32,681 bases of DNA, taken from contig SYOC01000087.1 in NCBI GenBank assembly GCA_005804965.1, positions 1 to 32,681 on the forward strand, read 5' to 3'. The notes beneath the pieces were generated by a model. It was not told the origin of the DNA. It saw only the letters and a list, made by a program, of their open reading frames with translations, and ran no database searches. This DNA is from Pseudomonadota bacterium. Lineage in GTDB: Bacteria > Desulfobacterota > Binatia > Bin18. Position numbers and translations under genes: made by a program. This document shows, in pieces, positions 1 to 7,727 of the stretch (positions within the stretch are counted from its first letter, which is position 1; each line of letters starts with the position of its first letter).

Positions 1-119
1 ATAAATTCAAACGCCTCTTGCTCCGCTTTGAAACCCTCCCCACCCATCATCTCGGGTTCAAACTTCTCTCCTTCACCCTGATCAATCTCCGGGAGTTTTG
101 TGGTACCTGAAACTTGCAA

Positions 120-165
120 CCAGTTCGCTCTTAGCTTTTAGCCAAACCAGCAAATGAGCAACTGG
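120..165. other. Inverted repeat upstream of lemA-like gene
   Basis: CCAGTTcGCTC at the left pairs with GAGCAACTGG at the right (10 bp with a single bulged base) around an AT-rich loop of about 25 nt. It lies about 50 bp upstream of the lemA-like start and has no T-run, so it does not look like an intrinsic terminator. It could be a leader hairpin or operator. Otherwise bases 1-216 show nothing I can name. Confidence 0.3.
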
Positions 166-216
166 CGACCGAGCGACATTTACCGGTGAGTGCTTTCGAC
201 CAGAAAAGGGAACCTT

Positions 217-795
217 ATGAACAACTACTTCCAATCGGTCGCGTTTCTTCGCCCGCTGCTGGCCGCGCTTCTCGTCGTAGCGTCGTTAGGGCTGAGCGGC
301 TGTGGCTACAACTCGATGGTGTCGATGCGCGAGGCGGTGACTGCCGCATGGGCGCAGGTGGAGAACCAGCTTCAGCGGCGCAACGATCTGATTCCCAATC
401 TGGTCGAAACGACCAAAGGCTATGCTGCCCACGAGAAAGAGATTTTCGAGAGTGTAGCCAATGCCCGCGCGAAGCTGATTGGTGCCGGCAATCGCGACGA
501 GAAAATCGACTCGGCCAATCAGTTGTCGTCGGCCTTGTCACGCTTGCTCGTGCTCTCCGAACGGTATCCTGACTTAAAAGCCGACAAGCAATTCGCCCGC
601 CTGTCCGATGAATTGGCTGGTACCGAGAATCGCATCGCCACCGAGCGTAAGCGCTACAACGAGATCGTGCAGGAGTACAACACCGCCATTCAGAAATTTC
701 CCGCCATGCTCACTGCCCGCACTTTCGGCTTCCAGCCGGAAAAATACTTCGAGGCTCCAGAGAGTGCGAAGCAAGTGCCACAAGTGAAGTTCTAG
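217..795 (+). CDS. LemA family lipoprotein
   Basis: A LemA-family protein of 192 aa. The N-terminus has a short hydrophobic stretch ending in a lipobox (LSGC, Cys29), so it should be a membrane-anchored lipoprotein with a long helical periplasmic part. The LemA core is clear: NQLQRRNDLIPNLVETTKGYA, then a helical segment with ANAR, LSRLLVLSERYPDLKAD and RKRYNEIVQEYN, ending with the usual FGF..EKYFEAP. The track ORF starts at GTG 190, but ATG 217 has a good AAAAGGG site seven bases upstream and begins directly before the signal sequence, so I use it. LemA is often followed by a TPM-domain (YgcG) gene; here the next gene is convergent and unrelated, so this copy is an orphan. The exact biochemical role of LemA proteins is not established. 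Confidence 0.9.
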   Translation: MNNYFQSVAFLRPLLAALLVVASLGLSGCGYNSMVSMREAVTAAWAQVENQLQRRNDLIPNLVETTKGYAAHEKEIFESVANARAKLIGAGNRDEKIDSANQLSSALSRLLVLSERYPDLKADKQFARLSDELAGTENRIATERKRYNEIVQEYNTAIQKFPAMLTARTFGFQPEKYFEAPESAKQVPQVKF

Positions 796-804
796 AGCCG
801 TGGC

Positions 805-2430
805 TTAACGCGAGCATGGCTCGCTGCCGTCCGCAATGCGCCCATAAACGGTCAGAAATGACATCTCACCCCAGCGTGCCGGATAAGGCGCGGCGAAGCG
901 TCGACACTCGCGATAGGTACCGACGAAGTAGGCGCGTTGCTCTTCTGTCTCGAACAGCAGCCCGCCGTGGAAATGGCGGTTCTCATCGACTTCAAAGGAC
1001 CGCAGGACGAGGTAGTCCGGTGTCAGCGCGGACACGATCTGAAAGAACAACTCGGCGTTCGACCGAGTTCCCTTTTTGAGGGCAACGACTTCTGGACTGA
1101 CAATCCCAGCGAGATCAAGCACCGTGCGTTGGCTGAAGAACGCCTGGTAGCCTACGGCTTCCATGGCCACCACGCTGTCGTGCGGTGTATGGTCGCGGAG
1201 CCACAACCCGATGGCGCGGCGCGTCTCGTGTTCATTGGCCTGCCACTCGCGTTGGTCCTGAACCATCCCATAATTCTGCGCCAAACACAGGCCGAGAATG
1301 CATGCACTGGCAAGCGTAAGCTGCGGATATGGTTGTGCTCGGCTGCCCAGCAGTCGGTTGGAGACGACCCCAGCAAGCGCCCATACTCCAGGCGCACCCA
1401 GTAGCACTGCGCACCACGCGAGCGGCACCAGATAGCGAGGGAAGTCCGGCGCTCTGCCGACATAAAGGAACAGGCCGTAACAGAATATGTAGCTGACAAG
1501 GACACTGCCGAACGTGCGTCGGTCGGGGTGCGCAAAGTAGGACTTAGCTCCCAACGCGAGCACGCCCAACACCGCCCAGCTCGAAGCAGAGTACGGACGG
1601 AAGCCGGTGAAGCAGACATACCACGTGGTGAAAATCCGCAGTCGAGTGATCGACCACAACGGCGGCATGCCGGGGAATTCTCCAATTGCCATTTTTGCAG
1701 TGATGGAATGTGGCAACGGAGAACCGAAATACCAGACCGAGAAAAGCAGCCAAGGCAACGTGACACCAGCCGCAGTGAGGATTGCCGTCCACGGAATCTT
1801 CTCGGATTGCCAGAGGAGCGCGAGGCCAATGACTGCGGACCACACGATGCCATCGGGCCGGGTCAGCATCAACACGGCACACGCGAGCAGACACGGAAGC
1901 GGTCGGTGCCGGAGCAGTGCGAGACTACTGGCCGCCATGCAGCAAAGCACCAGCGGTGTTTCCATGCCCCCGACAGATGACACAATAATCAACGAGTTCC
2001 CGAAGAACAGCAGCAAGGCGAACAGTCGCACCATCTGGGGAAAATGCAGTGCTCCTAAGATCGCATAGCCAAGCGCTCCAGCAAGCACACCGAAAAGCGC
2101 CATACTCAGCGTCGCCGCCAGCGGGATGGTGTCTGGACCGAACACGAAACCGATCCCGGCTAAGAATAACGTGACCAGCGGCGTTGTCGTCCCCAGCACA
2201 TGCTGGCCGGGGTTGAAGACGAAGCCATGACCGGAGACGAGGTTCTGCGCATAGCGGCAGGTGATTAAGGTGTCTTCCAAGGTCAGGCCGGTCAGAAGGC
2301 TGAACGTTAACCACCAGCCGCCTCCGCAGGCGAGAAGAAACCAAAAGGCGGCTGGGTGGAAGGAGAGAGCAAGGGGAGGCAAAAGGGAAAATCCTTGGGA
2401 AGCCGGGGCGAGGCAGGGGGAGCTTGTCAT
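805..2430 (-). CDS. GT-C type polytopic membrane glycosyltransferase-like protein
   Basis: A 541-aa protein with roughly ten or more hydrophobic helices and a soluble C-terminal domain. The first loop carries an acidic pair (GLTLEDTLITCRYAQNLVSGHGFVFNPGQ, residues about 48-76), followed by GTTTPL. A second conserved patch, LTRPDG, lies near residue 191. This layout is typical of GT-C enzymes, which use polyprenyl-phosphate sugars and act on the outer face of the inner membrane. The C-terminal region (TPHDSVVAMEAVGYQAFFSQRTVLDLAGIVSP) is common in uncharacterised members. Sugar and acceptor are unknown. The ATG at 2430 lies inside a dispersed hairpin repeat and has no clear ribosome site, so the true start may be a little downstream. 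It follows the HlyD-like gene on the same strand after 110 bp. Confidence 0.7.
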   Translation of the reverse strand: MTSSPCLAPASQGFSLLPPLALSFHPAAFWFLLACGGGWWLTFSLLTGLTLEDTLITCRYAQNLVSGHGFVFNPGQHVLGTTTPLVTLFLAGIGFVFGPDTIPLAATLSMALFGVLAGALGYAILGALHFPQMVRLFALLLFFGNSLIIVSSVGGMETPLVLCCMAASSLALLRHRPLPCLLACAVLMLTRPDGIVWSAVIGLALLWQSEKIPWTAILTAAGVTLPWLLFSVWYFGSPLPHSITAKMAIGEFPGMPPLWSITRLRIFTTWYVCFTGFRPYSASSWAVLGVLALGAKSYFAHPDRRTFGSVLVSYIFCYGLFLYVGRAPDFPRYLVPLAWCAVLLGAPGVWALAGVVSNRLLGSRAQPYPQLTLASACILGLCLAQNYGMVQDQREWQANEHETRRAIGLWLRDHTPHDSVVAMEAVGYQAFFSQRTVLDLAGIVSPEVVALKKGTRSNAELFFQIVSALTPDYLVLRSFEVDENRHFHGGLLFETEEQRAYFVGTYRECRRFAAPYPARWGEMSFLTVYGRIADGSEPCSR

Positions 2431-2500
2431 TCCGGGCGAGCGACGCGAGACCCGGAATCCAGAAAGAAAATCCCTGGATTCCCACCTGCGCGGGAATGAC
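2426..2500 (+). repeat. 75-bp double-hairpin REP/BIME-like repeat, copy 1
   Basis: The element runs from GTCATTCCGGGCGAGC to CGCGGGAATGAC. It contains two consecutive hairpins: ATTCCGGG...CCCGGAAT, then TTCCC...GGGAA, joined by a short A-rich spacer flanked by ATCCAG and CTGGAT. A second copy lies inverted at 20937-21010. The first 37 nt differ from that copy at one base only. It occupies the gap between the HlyD-like and GT-C genes and supplies the predicted start codon of the latter. Confidence 0.85.
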
Positions 2501-2540
2501 GTTCTGCTTGGCTTTCCATCAAAGCTTTCTCGATTGAGTA

Positions 2541-3758
2541 TTAATGTCCGGCGGCATTCCCCTGCTCAGCGACTTCCACAGTCATTCCTTCTTGCATCGA
2601 CTCCAGCCCTGAGACGATCAGCGCTTCGCCGCCATCAAGCCCACTGGTAACCTGTACCGCCTCGCCCAAATCCTCGCCGAGGCGAACGGACACGCGGTGC
2701 GCCTGTCGATTGCGCACTGTCCAGACAAAAGCCTGTTCGCCCTCGCCACGCACGGCTCCGCGTGGTGCAACGATGCGCGGGCGGTCGTCGGCTTTCGCCG
2801 CTTCCGCCAGAAAGTTGATGCGCACGGACATGTCGGGGCGCAGGTATTCATCCACGTTTGCGAGCTTGACCTCAACCTTGAGCGTACCCTTCTGACGATT
2901 GGCTTGCGGATAAATCTTCACGACTTGCGCAGGATATTTGCGATCGGGATACGCGTCGGGCACGACTTCGACTTGCTGGCCCATGCGCACGCGGCGAAAG
3001 TCTACCTCGTTGATGTCCACTTCCGCGCGCAGGTCTTTCAAGTTGGCGATGCGGATCAAATCCCCAGCTCCGGCGAACCCACCCGGCACGGCAATCTCGC
3101 CGACTTCCTTTAATTTGGCGAGTACAATGCCATCCGTCGGTGCGGTCAAGCGGGTGTAATCCAAGTTGACCCGTGCCGAGATCACATCGGCCTCGGACTG
3201 ATGCACTGTGGCTTGGGCCACGGCGAGTTCATTTTCCGCGATATCGAGGTCGTGGGCAGCAATCAAACCACGGGCATGTAACTCGCGCCGTCGGCTCGCC
3301 TGTTTTTGTTTGAAGAGCAGATTGGCCTTAGCGAGTTCTAACGTGGCTTGGGAGCGCTTGAGCGACGCCTCGTAGTCGCGGGCGTCGAGACGCACCAGCG
3401 TCGCCCCTTTATGGACAAAGTCGCCCTCCTGAACCTCGTACGCGTCGATGCGCCCAGGCACACGCACACCGATAGAGATGTAGCGATCACCGGTGACGAC
3501 ATAGCCAGCGCCGGACAGCACTGCGCCGGTCAACTGCGTATTCGCGCTGACGAGCCGTGCGAACGCGACTTGCACCTGCGGCGGGCGACCAAGCGTTTGT
3601 TGATACAGCCACACACTGGCCCCGCCGATCAGCAGCGCTAAGAGCAGAGTGAGAACGATCCACCGCAGCACGCCGCGTCGTTGCGGTGCGCGTAAGGTTG
3701 GGTCGAGCCGTAAGCCACTCAGGCCCTTGTCGAGCCGAGGTGAGACATCGTCAGCCAT
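2541..3758 (-). CDS. HlyD/MacA-type periplasmic adaptor (membrane fusion protein)
   Basis: About 405 aa. A cytoplasmic N-tail (about 30 aa) is followed by one transmembrane helix (about residues 30-52). Then come a split lipoyl-like domain (DAYEVQEGDFVHKGATLVRLD), an alpha-helical hairpin (about 135-200, with KANLLFKQKQASRRRELHARGLIAAHDLDIAENEL), the second lipoyl half (LDYTRLTAPTDGIVLAKLKEVGEIAVPGGFAG), and beta-barrel and membrane-proximal domains (LRAEVDINEVDFRRVRMGQQVEVVPDAYPDR). Such adaptors link an inner-membrane pump to an outer-membrane channel. The track start is TTG 3764; the ATG two codons later is more likely. FtsX/MacB-type permeases that would be natural partners lie on the same strand at 7.7-10.1 kb, separated by a plus-strand block, so it probably belongs to a disrupted ABC export operon. 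Confidence 0.9.
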   Translation of the reverse strand: MADDVSPRLDKGLSGLRLDPTLRAPQRRGVLRWIVLTLLLALLIGGASVWLYQQTLGRPPQVQVAFARLVSANTQLTGAVLSGAGYVVTGDRYISIGVRVPGRIDAYEVQEGDFVHKGATLVRLDARDYEASLKRSQATLELAKANLLFKQKQASRRRELHARGLIAAHDLDIAENELAVAQATVHQSEADVISARVNLDYTRLTAPTDGIVLAKLKEVGEIAVPGGFAGAGDLIRIANLKDLRAEVDINEVDFRRVRMGQQVEVVPDAYPDRKYPAQVVKIYPQANRQKGTLKVEVKLANVDEYLRPDMSVRINFLAEAAKADDRPRIVAPRGAVRGEGEQAFVWTVRNRQAHRVSVRLGEDLGEAVQVTSGLDGGEALIVSGLESMQEGMTVEVAEQGNAAGH

Positions 3759-3883
3759 AGTCAATTTCTTAGCAGAAAAAGTTCAGGCTGTTCGATGCCC
3801 CTCCCTAAGATTCGCCAAAACTGCATCGCTCCCCACCCGTCATTTTTCTTGTCGCAGGTATAGGAATAGGCTACAACGACACC

Positions 3884-6800
3884 ATGCAATGTCCAGGCTG
3901 TGGTTTCGAGAATCCCTCTGGATTCAAGTTCTGCGGCGAATGCGCCACCCCTCTCGCAGCGCGGTGCCCAAACTGCGGCTTCGAGAATCCGCCCGGCTTC
4001 AAGTTTTGCGGGGAATGTGGCACGGCCCTTGAGGGCAAGTCAAAAAGCAAAAGTCAAAGGGCAAAAGTCAAAAAGCAAAACCAATCCCCAACCCCTAATC
4101 CCCAACCCCCATTGGGCGAGCGTCGCCAGCTCACAGTGATGTTCTGTGACTTGGTGGGGTCAACGGCACTGTCGGCGCAATTGGACCCGGAAGAACTGCG
4201 CGAGGTGATTGGCACCTATCAACAGACCTGTGCCGCCGTGATCCAGCGCTATGACGGCCACATCGCCCAATATCTCGGCGATGGCCTGCTGGTCTACTTC
4301 GGCTATCCCACCGCCCATGAAGACGATGCCCAACGGGCAGTGCGGGCCGGGTTGGAGATTCTCACGGCTTTGGGGGAACAGGCAACGGGTAACGGGCAAC
4401 AGGAACAACGTGGCTCGTTGCAAGTCCGTATCGGCATCCATACCGGGCCGGTTGTGGTCGGCGAGATTGGTGGGGGAAGTCGCCGCGAACAGTTGGCCTT
4501 AGGTGAAACGCCCAACGTCGCTGCACGTCTCCAAGGACTGGCGGAACCTAATACGGTAGTCCTCAGCGCCGCCACGCAGCGGTTGATCGCCGGGCTCTTC
4601 GACTGTCAGAGTTTAGGAAGGCAGGCGTTGAAAGGACTCGACGCGCCCGTGGAAGTCCACCAAGTGCTAGGAGAAAGCACCAGACAGCACCGCTTGGACG
4701 GTGCGCCGCTCTCTGGACTCACGCCGCTGGTTGGACGCGAAGAAGAACTCGCCCTGCTCCACCGACGCTGGGCGCAAACCCTTGATCGCGAAGGGCAAGT
4801 GGTCCTGCTGAGTGGCGAACCCGGCATTGGCAAATCCCGTCTCGTGCGCGAGCTGCGCCATCGCGTAGAACAAGAGGGCGCTTTACGGCTCGAATTCCGC
4901 TGTTCGCCGTACCATCAGAACAGCGCCCTCTATCCGGTCATTGAGCATCTCCAGCATGTCCTGTACTGGCAAAAGGATGATACTCCACAAGTCAGGTTGA
5001 GCAAGCTCCAGACGACCCTTGCCCGCTACCGCTTTCCCCAGACCGATACTCTGGTCTTGTTCGCGGCTCTGCTTTCCCTGCCCGCTCCTTCTGACGCGCC
5101 CCCACTCAACTTGAGTCCGCAGCGGCAGAAACAGAAGACTCTCGACGCCTTGATCGCCTGGCTGGTGGAAGAAGCGGAACACGCGCCGGTGTATTGCGCG
5201 TGGGAAGACTTACACTGGGCTGATCCCTCGACGCTGGAGTTGCTGGGGCTGCTCATCAATCAAACCCCCACGATTCGGCTCTTTGTCTTACTCACCAGTC
5301 GGCCCGAGTTCACCCCGTCGTGGGGACAACACGGTCATTTCAGCCACTTAACCCTCAGCCGCTTGGGACGGCGACAGGTACCGCAAATGATCGCGCAGGC
5401 GACACGGGGCAAGACGTTACCGGCGGAAGTGGTGGCGCAGATTGTGGCCAAGACCGACGGCATCCCGTTGTTTGTCGAAGAATTGGCCAAGATGGTGGTG
5501 GAAACGATGAGGGATCCGGCCCCGGGCACCGGGGAACAGGAAGGCACAGGAGGAGGGGCGCAGCGTGGTGTGCCCGTGCAGGCGTTGGGCATTCCCGCGA
5601 CTCTCCAAGATGCGCTCATGGCTCGCTTGGATCGGTTGGGATTGGCCAAAGAGCTGGCCCAGCTCGGTGCCACGTTGGGGCGGGAATTCTCCTATGACGT
5701 GCTCCGCGCGGTGTCGTCTGGAGACGAGCGCTTGCTTCAGCAGGGACTCGCGCAGTTGGTCACGGCGGAACTGCTCTATCAACGGGGAACACCACCGCAG
5801 AGCACCTATCTCTTCAAGCATGCCTTGATTCAGGACACCGCGTATCAATCGCTGCTCAAGAGCCGTCGTCACCAGTTGCACCAGCAGATTGCCCAGGTGT
5901 TGGAAGAGCGCTTCCCCGAGACGAGCGCCACGCAGCCCGAATTGCTCGCCCATCACTACACCGAGGCGGGACTCATCGCCCAAGCCCTTCCCTACTGGCA
6001 ACAGGCCGGACAACGCGCGGTGGAGCGTTCGGCTTACGTCGAAGCGATCCACCACCTCACCAGGGGCCTCGAGGTACTCCAGACGCTCCCCGACATGCTC
6101 GAGCGGGCGCGACTCGAACTCGCGTTGCAAGTCGTGCTCGGCCCCTCTTTGCTCGCGGCTAAGGGCTGGACCGTTCCAGAAGTGGAACACGCCTACACCC
6201 GAGCGGGCGAGCTGTGCGAGCAAGTCGGGGAGACCGTGCAGCTTTTTCCGGCACTGTGGGGACGATGGGCATATTATTTCTTACGAGCGGAGGTGAGGAA
6301 GACGAGCGAACTAGGCGAACAGCTCTTCACCTTAACTCAGGAGGTCCAAGACCCAGCGCCCCGGCTGGTAGCCCACGCGGCGTTAGGATTCACGCGCTGT
6401 GCCTTAGGCGAACTCAGACTTGCCCATCAACACTTTGCTCAAGGGATTGCCCTCTATGATCCTCAACAGCATCATGCGCTAGCGGTCCTCTATGGCGGGG
6501 CAGACCCAAAGGTCATAAGCCTATCCAGTGTAGCTTGGACCCTATGGCTGTTGGGTTACCCAGACCAAGCGCTGCAAGGAAGTCGAGAAGCGATCGCGCT
6601 GGCCCAGGAGCTATCCCACCCTCACAGTCTCGCTTGGGCTCTCTGTTTTGCTGCCGAACTTCATGAGTTTCGTAGGGAAAGGCAACAAGCCCAAGAACAA
6701 GCAGCAGCAACGATTGCGCTTGCGCACGAACAGAGCTTTCCCTTTTGGCTGGAACGAGTAACAATCACGCAGGGCTGGGCGCTGGCCGAGCAGGGACAGG

Positions 6801-7045
6801 GTAAGGAAGGCATCACACAGCTCCACCAAGGCTTGGCCGCGTACCAGGCGAGAGGGGCGAAATTATGGTGTCCGCATTTCCTTGCCATGCTGGCCGAAGC
6901 TCATGAAGCAGTGGGACAGATGGAAGAAGGGCTTCACGCACTGACTGAAGCGCTAGAGCTAGCGCAACACACGGGGCTCCATTATTTCGATGCCGAGCTC
7001 TACCGCCTCAAAGGTGCATTGCTGTTAGCGCAGGCAAGGCAATGA
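3884..7045 (+). CDS. Zinc-ribbon / class III nucleotide cyclase / AAA ATPase / TPR signalling protein
   Basis: 1053 aa. Two zinc ribbons (Cys3/6/17/20 and Cys28/31/42/45) are followed by a lysine-rich linker (about 51-76). The class III adenylate/guanylate cyclase domain (about 80-240) has metal-binding aspartates in MFCDLVGS (Asp89) and YLGDGLL (Asp133), and the NVAAR motif (Asn211, Arg215). An AAA/STAND-type ATPase follows, with Walker A GEPGIGKS (about 311-318) and Walker B CAWEDLHWAD (about 440). The rest is TPR-like helical repeats. All core catalytic residues appear present, so it could make a cyclic nucleotide under control of the ATPase/TPR part. It ends at LYRLKGALLLAQARQ, where relatives as I recall them continue for another TPR or two. 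The linker and a loop near residues 166-173 are encoded by DNA matching a dispersed repeat (see findings). It stands on the plus strand between minus-strand transport genes. Confidence 0.92.
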   Translation: MQCPGCGFENPSGFKFCGECATPLAARCPNCGFENPPGFKFCGECGTALEGKSKSKSQRAKVKKQNQSPTPNPQPPLGERRQLTVMFCDLVGSTALSAQLDPEELREVIGTYQQTCAAVIQRYDGHIAQYLGDGLLVYFGYPTAHEDDAQRAVRAGLEILTALGEQATGNGQQEQRGSLQVRIGIHTGPVVVGEIGGGSRREQLALGETPNVAARLQGLAEPNTVVLSAATQRLIAGLFDCQSLGRQALKGLDAPVEVHQVLGESTRQHRLDGAPLSGLTPLVGREEELALLHRRWAQTLDREGQVVLLSGEPGIGKSRLVRELRHRVEQEGALRLEFRCSPYHQNSALYPVIEHLQHVLYWQKDDTPQVRLSKLQTTLARYRFPQTDTLVLFAALLSLPAPSDAPPLNLSPQRQKQKTLDALIAWLVEEAEHAPVYCAWEDLHWADPSTLELLGLLINQTPTIRLFVLLTSRPEFTPSWGQHGHFSHLTLSRLGRRQVPQMIAQATRGKTLPAEVVAQIVAKTDGIPLFVEELAKMVVETMRDPAPGTGEQEGTGGGAQRGVPVQALGIPATLQDALMARLDRLGLAKELAQLGATLGREFSYDVLRAVSSGDERLLQQGLAQLVTAELLYQRGTPPQSTYLFKHALIQDTAYQSLLKSRRHQLHQQIAQVLEERFPETSATQPELLAHHYTEAGLIAQALPYWQQAGQRAVERSAYVEAIHHLTRGLEVLQTLPDMLERARLELALQVVLGPSLLAAKGWTVPEVEHAYTRAGELCEQVGETVQLFPALWGRWAYYFLRAEVRKTSELGEQLFTLTQEVQDPAPRLVAHAALGFTRCALGELRLAHQHFAQGIALYDPQQHHALAVLYGGADPKVISLSSVAWTLWLLGYPDQALQGSREAIALAQELSHPHSLAWALCFAAELHEFRRERQQAQEQAAATIALAHEQSFPFWLERVTITQGWALAEQGQGKEGITQLHQGLAAYQARGAKLWCPHFLAMLAEAHEAVGQMEEGLHALTEALELAQHTGLHYFDAELYRLKGALLLAQARQ
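4080..4103 (+). repeat. C-rich half of a dispersed repeat, inside the cyclase ORF
   Basis: ACCAATCCCCAACCCCTAAT followed by CCCC matches 30727-30750 at 20 of 24 positions, the differences being mostly A/G. It is preceded, as in the intergenic copy, by an A-rich tract of AAAAGTC/AAAAGC units. It encodes the Lys/Gln/Pro-rich linker between the zinc ribbons and the cyclase domain, without breaking the frame. Confidence 0.7.
4381..4403 (+). repeat. GGCAACGGG-type half of the same dispersed repeat, inside the cyclase ORF
   Basis: GGCAACGGGTAACGGGCAAC plus AGG matches 30638-30660 at 19 of 23 positions. It encodes a Gly/Gln-rich stretch (ATGNGQQ) in a loop of the cyclase domain where relatives vary in length. 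Confidence 0.6.
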
Positions 7046-7069
7046 AGCGTTTGAGTTAGTTCGATTTTT

Positions 7070-7085
7070 AGGCTAATGTTAGCCT
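7070..7085. promoter_or_regulatory. Perfect palindrome, probable toxin-antitoxin operator
   Basis: AGGCTAA-tg-TTAGCCT is a perfect 7-bp inverted repeat ending one base before the antitoxin ATG. Type II antitoxins normally bind such palindromes to repress their own operon. Its position replaces the usual Shine-Dalgarno site: there is no purine-rich ribosome site before this start. Translation may therefore be leaderless or coupled, or the operator overlaps the transcription start. Confidence 0.6.
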
Positions 7086-7086
7086 C

Positions 7087-7332
7087 ATGATCAAACTGAA
7101 CATTCATGAAGCGAAAACACACCTGTCGCGCTATCTCAAACATCTCGAAGCCGGAGAGACCATTCTGCTGTGCCGACATAACATCCCCATCGCCGAGATT
7201 CGTCCCTTGCCTCAGCAGCGCAACAGCCGCCGCCCCCTGGGAACGGCCAAGGGTCAGGTCAAGGTGCCGCCAGCGTTCTTCGAGCCGCTGCCCGAAGAGA
7301 TTCTGCGGGCTTTCGAAGGGCAAGAATCATGA
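7087..7332 (+). CDS. Phd/YefM-family antitoxin (VapB-like)
   Basis: 81 aa. The N-terminal Phd/YefM fold is clear: MIKLNIHEAKTHLSRYLKHLEAGETILLCRHNIPIAEIRPL, the DNA-binding and dimerisation part. A short C-terminal tail (residues about 48-81, PPAFFEPLPEEILRAFEGQ) should wrap and inhibit the partner toxin. The stop codon overlaps the toxin start (ATGA), typical of a translationally coupled pair. It begins 42 bp after the cyclase gene and has its own palindrome at 7070-7085, so it is likely self-regulated. Function is assigned by family and by its neighbour. Confidence 0.9.
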   Translation: MIKLNIHEAKTHLSRYLKHLEAGETILLCRHNIPIAEIRPLPQQRNSRRPLGTAKGQVKVPPAFFEPLPEEILRAFEGQES

Positions 7333-7715
7333 AAGTGCTTGTGGATACATGTACTTTCCTGTGGATGGCTGACGATGCACCTGAACTCTCCAGACAGGCA
7401 CGTACCGTCGTCACGGACCCGGACAACGAAGTGTACCTGAGTGCCGCCTCGGTGTGGGAAATCGCCATCAAACATTCACTGGGCAAACTCCCGTTGCCAG
7501 AATCACCGAGACAGTTCGTTCCCTCGCAACGGACGCTGCTCGCGCTCACAGCGCTCCCGATCGAAGAAGCTGCCATATTAACGTTGGATCGTCTGCCCGC
7601 CCTGCATCGTGACCCGTTTGACCGGCTTTTAGTCTGTCAAGCACTCGCTCATGGTCTCGTGATCGTCAGTCCTGATCCGCAGATTCAGCAATATCCGATA
7701 TCGACCTTATGGTAG
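7329..7715 (+). CDS. PIN-domain ribonuclease toxin (VapC-like)
   Basis: 128 aa, normal for a PIN toxin. The acidic metal-binding residues are visible: Asp6 in VLVDTCTFLW, Glu in the SVWEIAIK helix, and Asp residues in HRDPFDRLLVCQAL. The C-terminal SPDPQIQQYP corresponds to the usual T.D..I..Y motif, with Ser in place of Thr. SVWEIAIKHSLGKL is diagnostic of the VapC subgroup paired with Phd-like antitoxins. It should cleave RNA and be neutralised by the overlapping upstream antitoxin. The gene converges on the ABC permease gene with a gap of only 12 bp. Confidence 0.92.
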   Translation: MKVLVDTCTFLWMADDAPELSRQARTVVTDPDNEVYLSAASVWEIAIKHSLGKLPLPESPRQFVPSQRTLLALTALPIEEAAILTLDRLPALHRDPFDRLLVCQALAHGLVIVSPDPQIQQYPISTLW

Positions 7716-7727
7716 CAGTTCGAACCA

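Noticed and set aside
1-137. Minus-strand open frame running off the left edge
   Set aside because: About 45 codons without a stop and some acidic residues, but no good start, ribosome site or recognisable family; it may be chance.
1152-1853. 233-aa minus-strand ORF overlapping the membrane glycosyltransferase
   Set aside because: Same-strand alternative frame rich in Arg and Ser; the 541-aa frame has clear family motifs.
5417-6223. 268-aa minus-strand ORF inside the cyclase gene
   Set aside because: Antisense shadow of a well-supported gene; no recognisable domain, and high-GC third positions explain the open frame.
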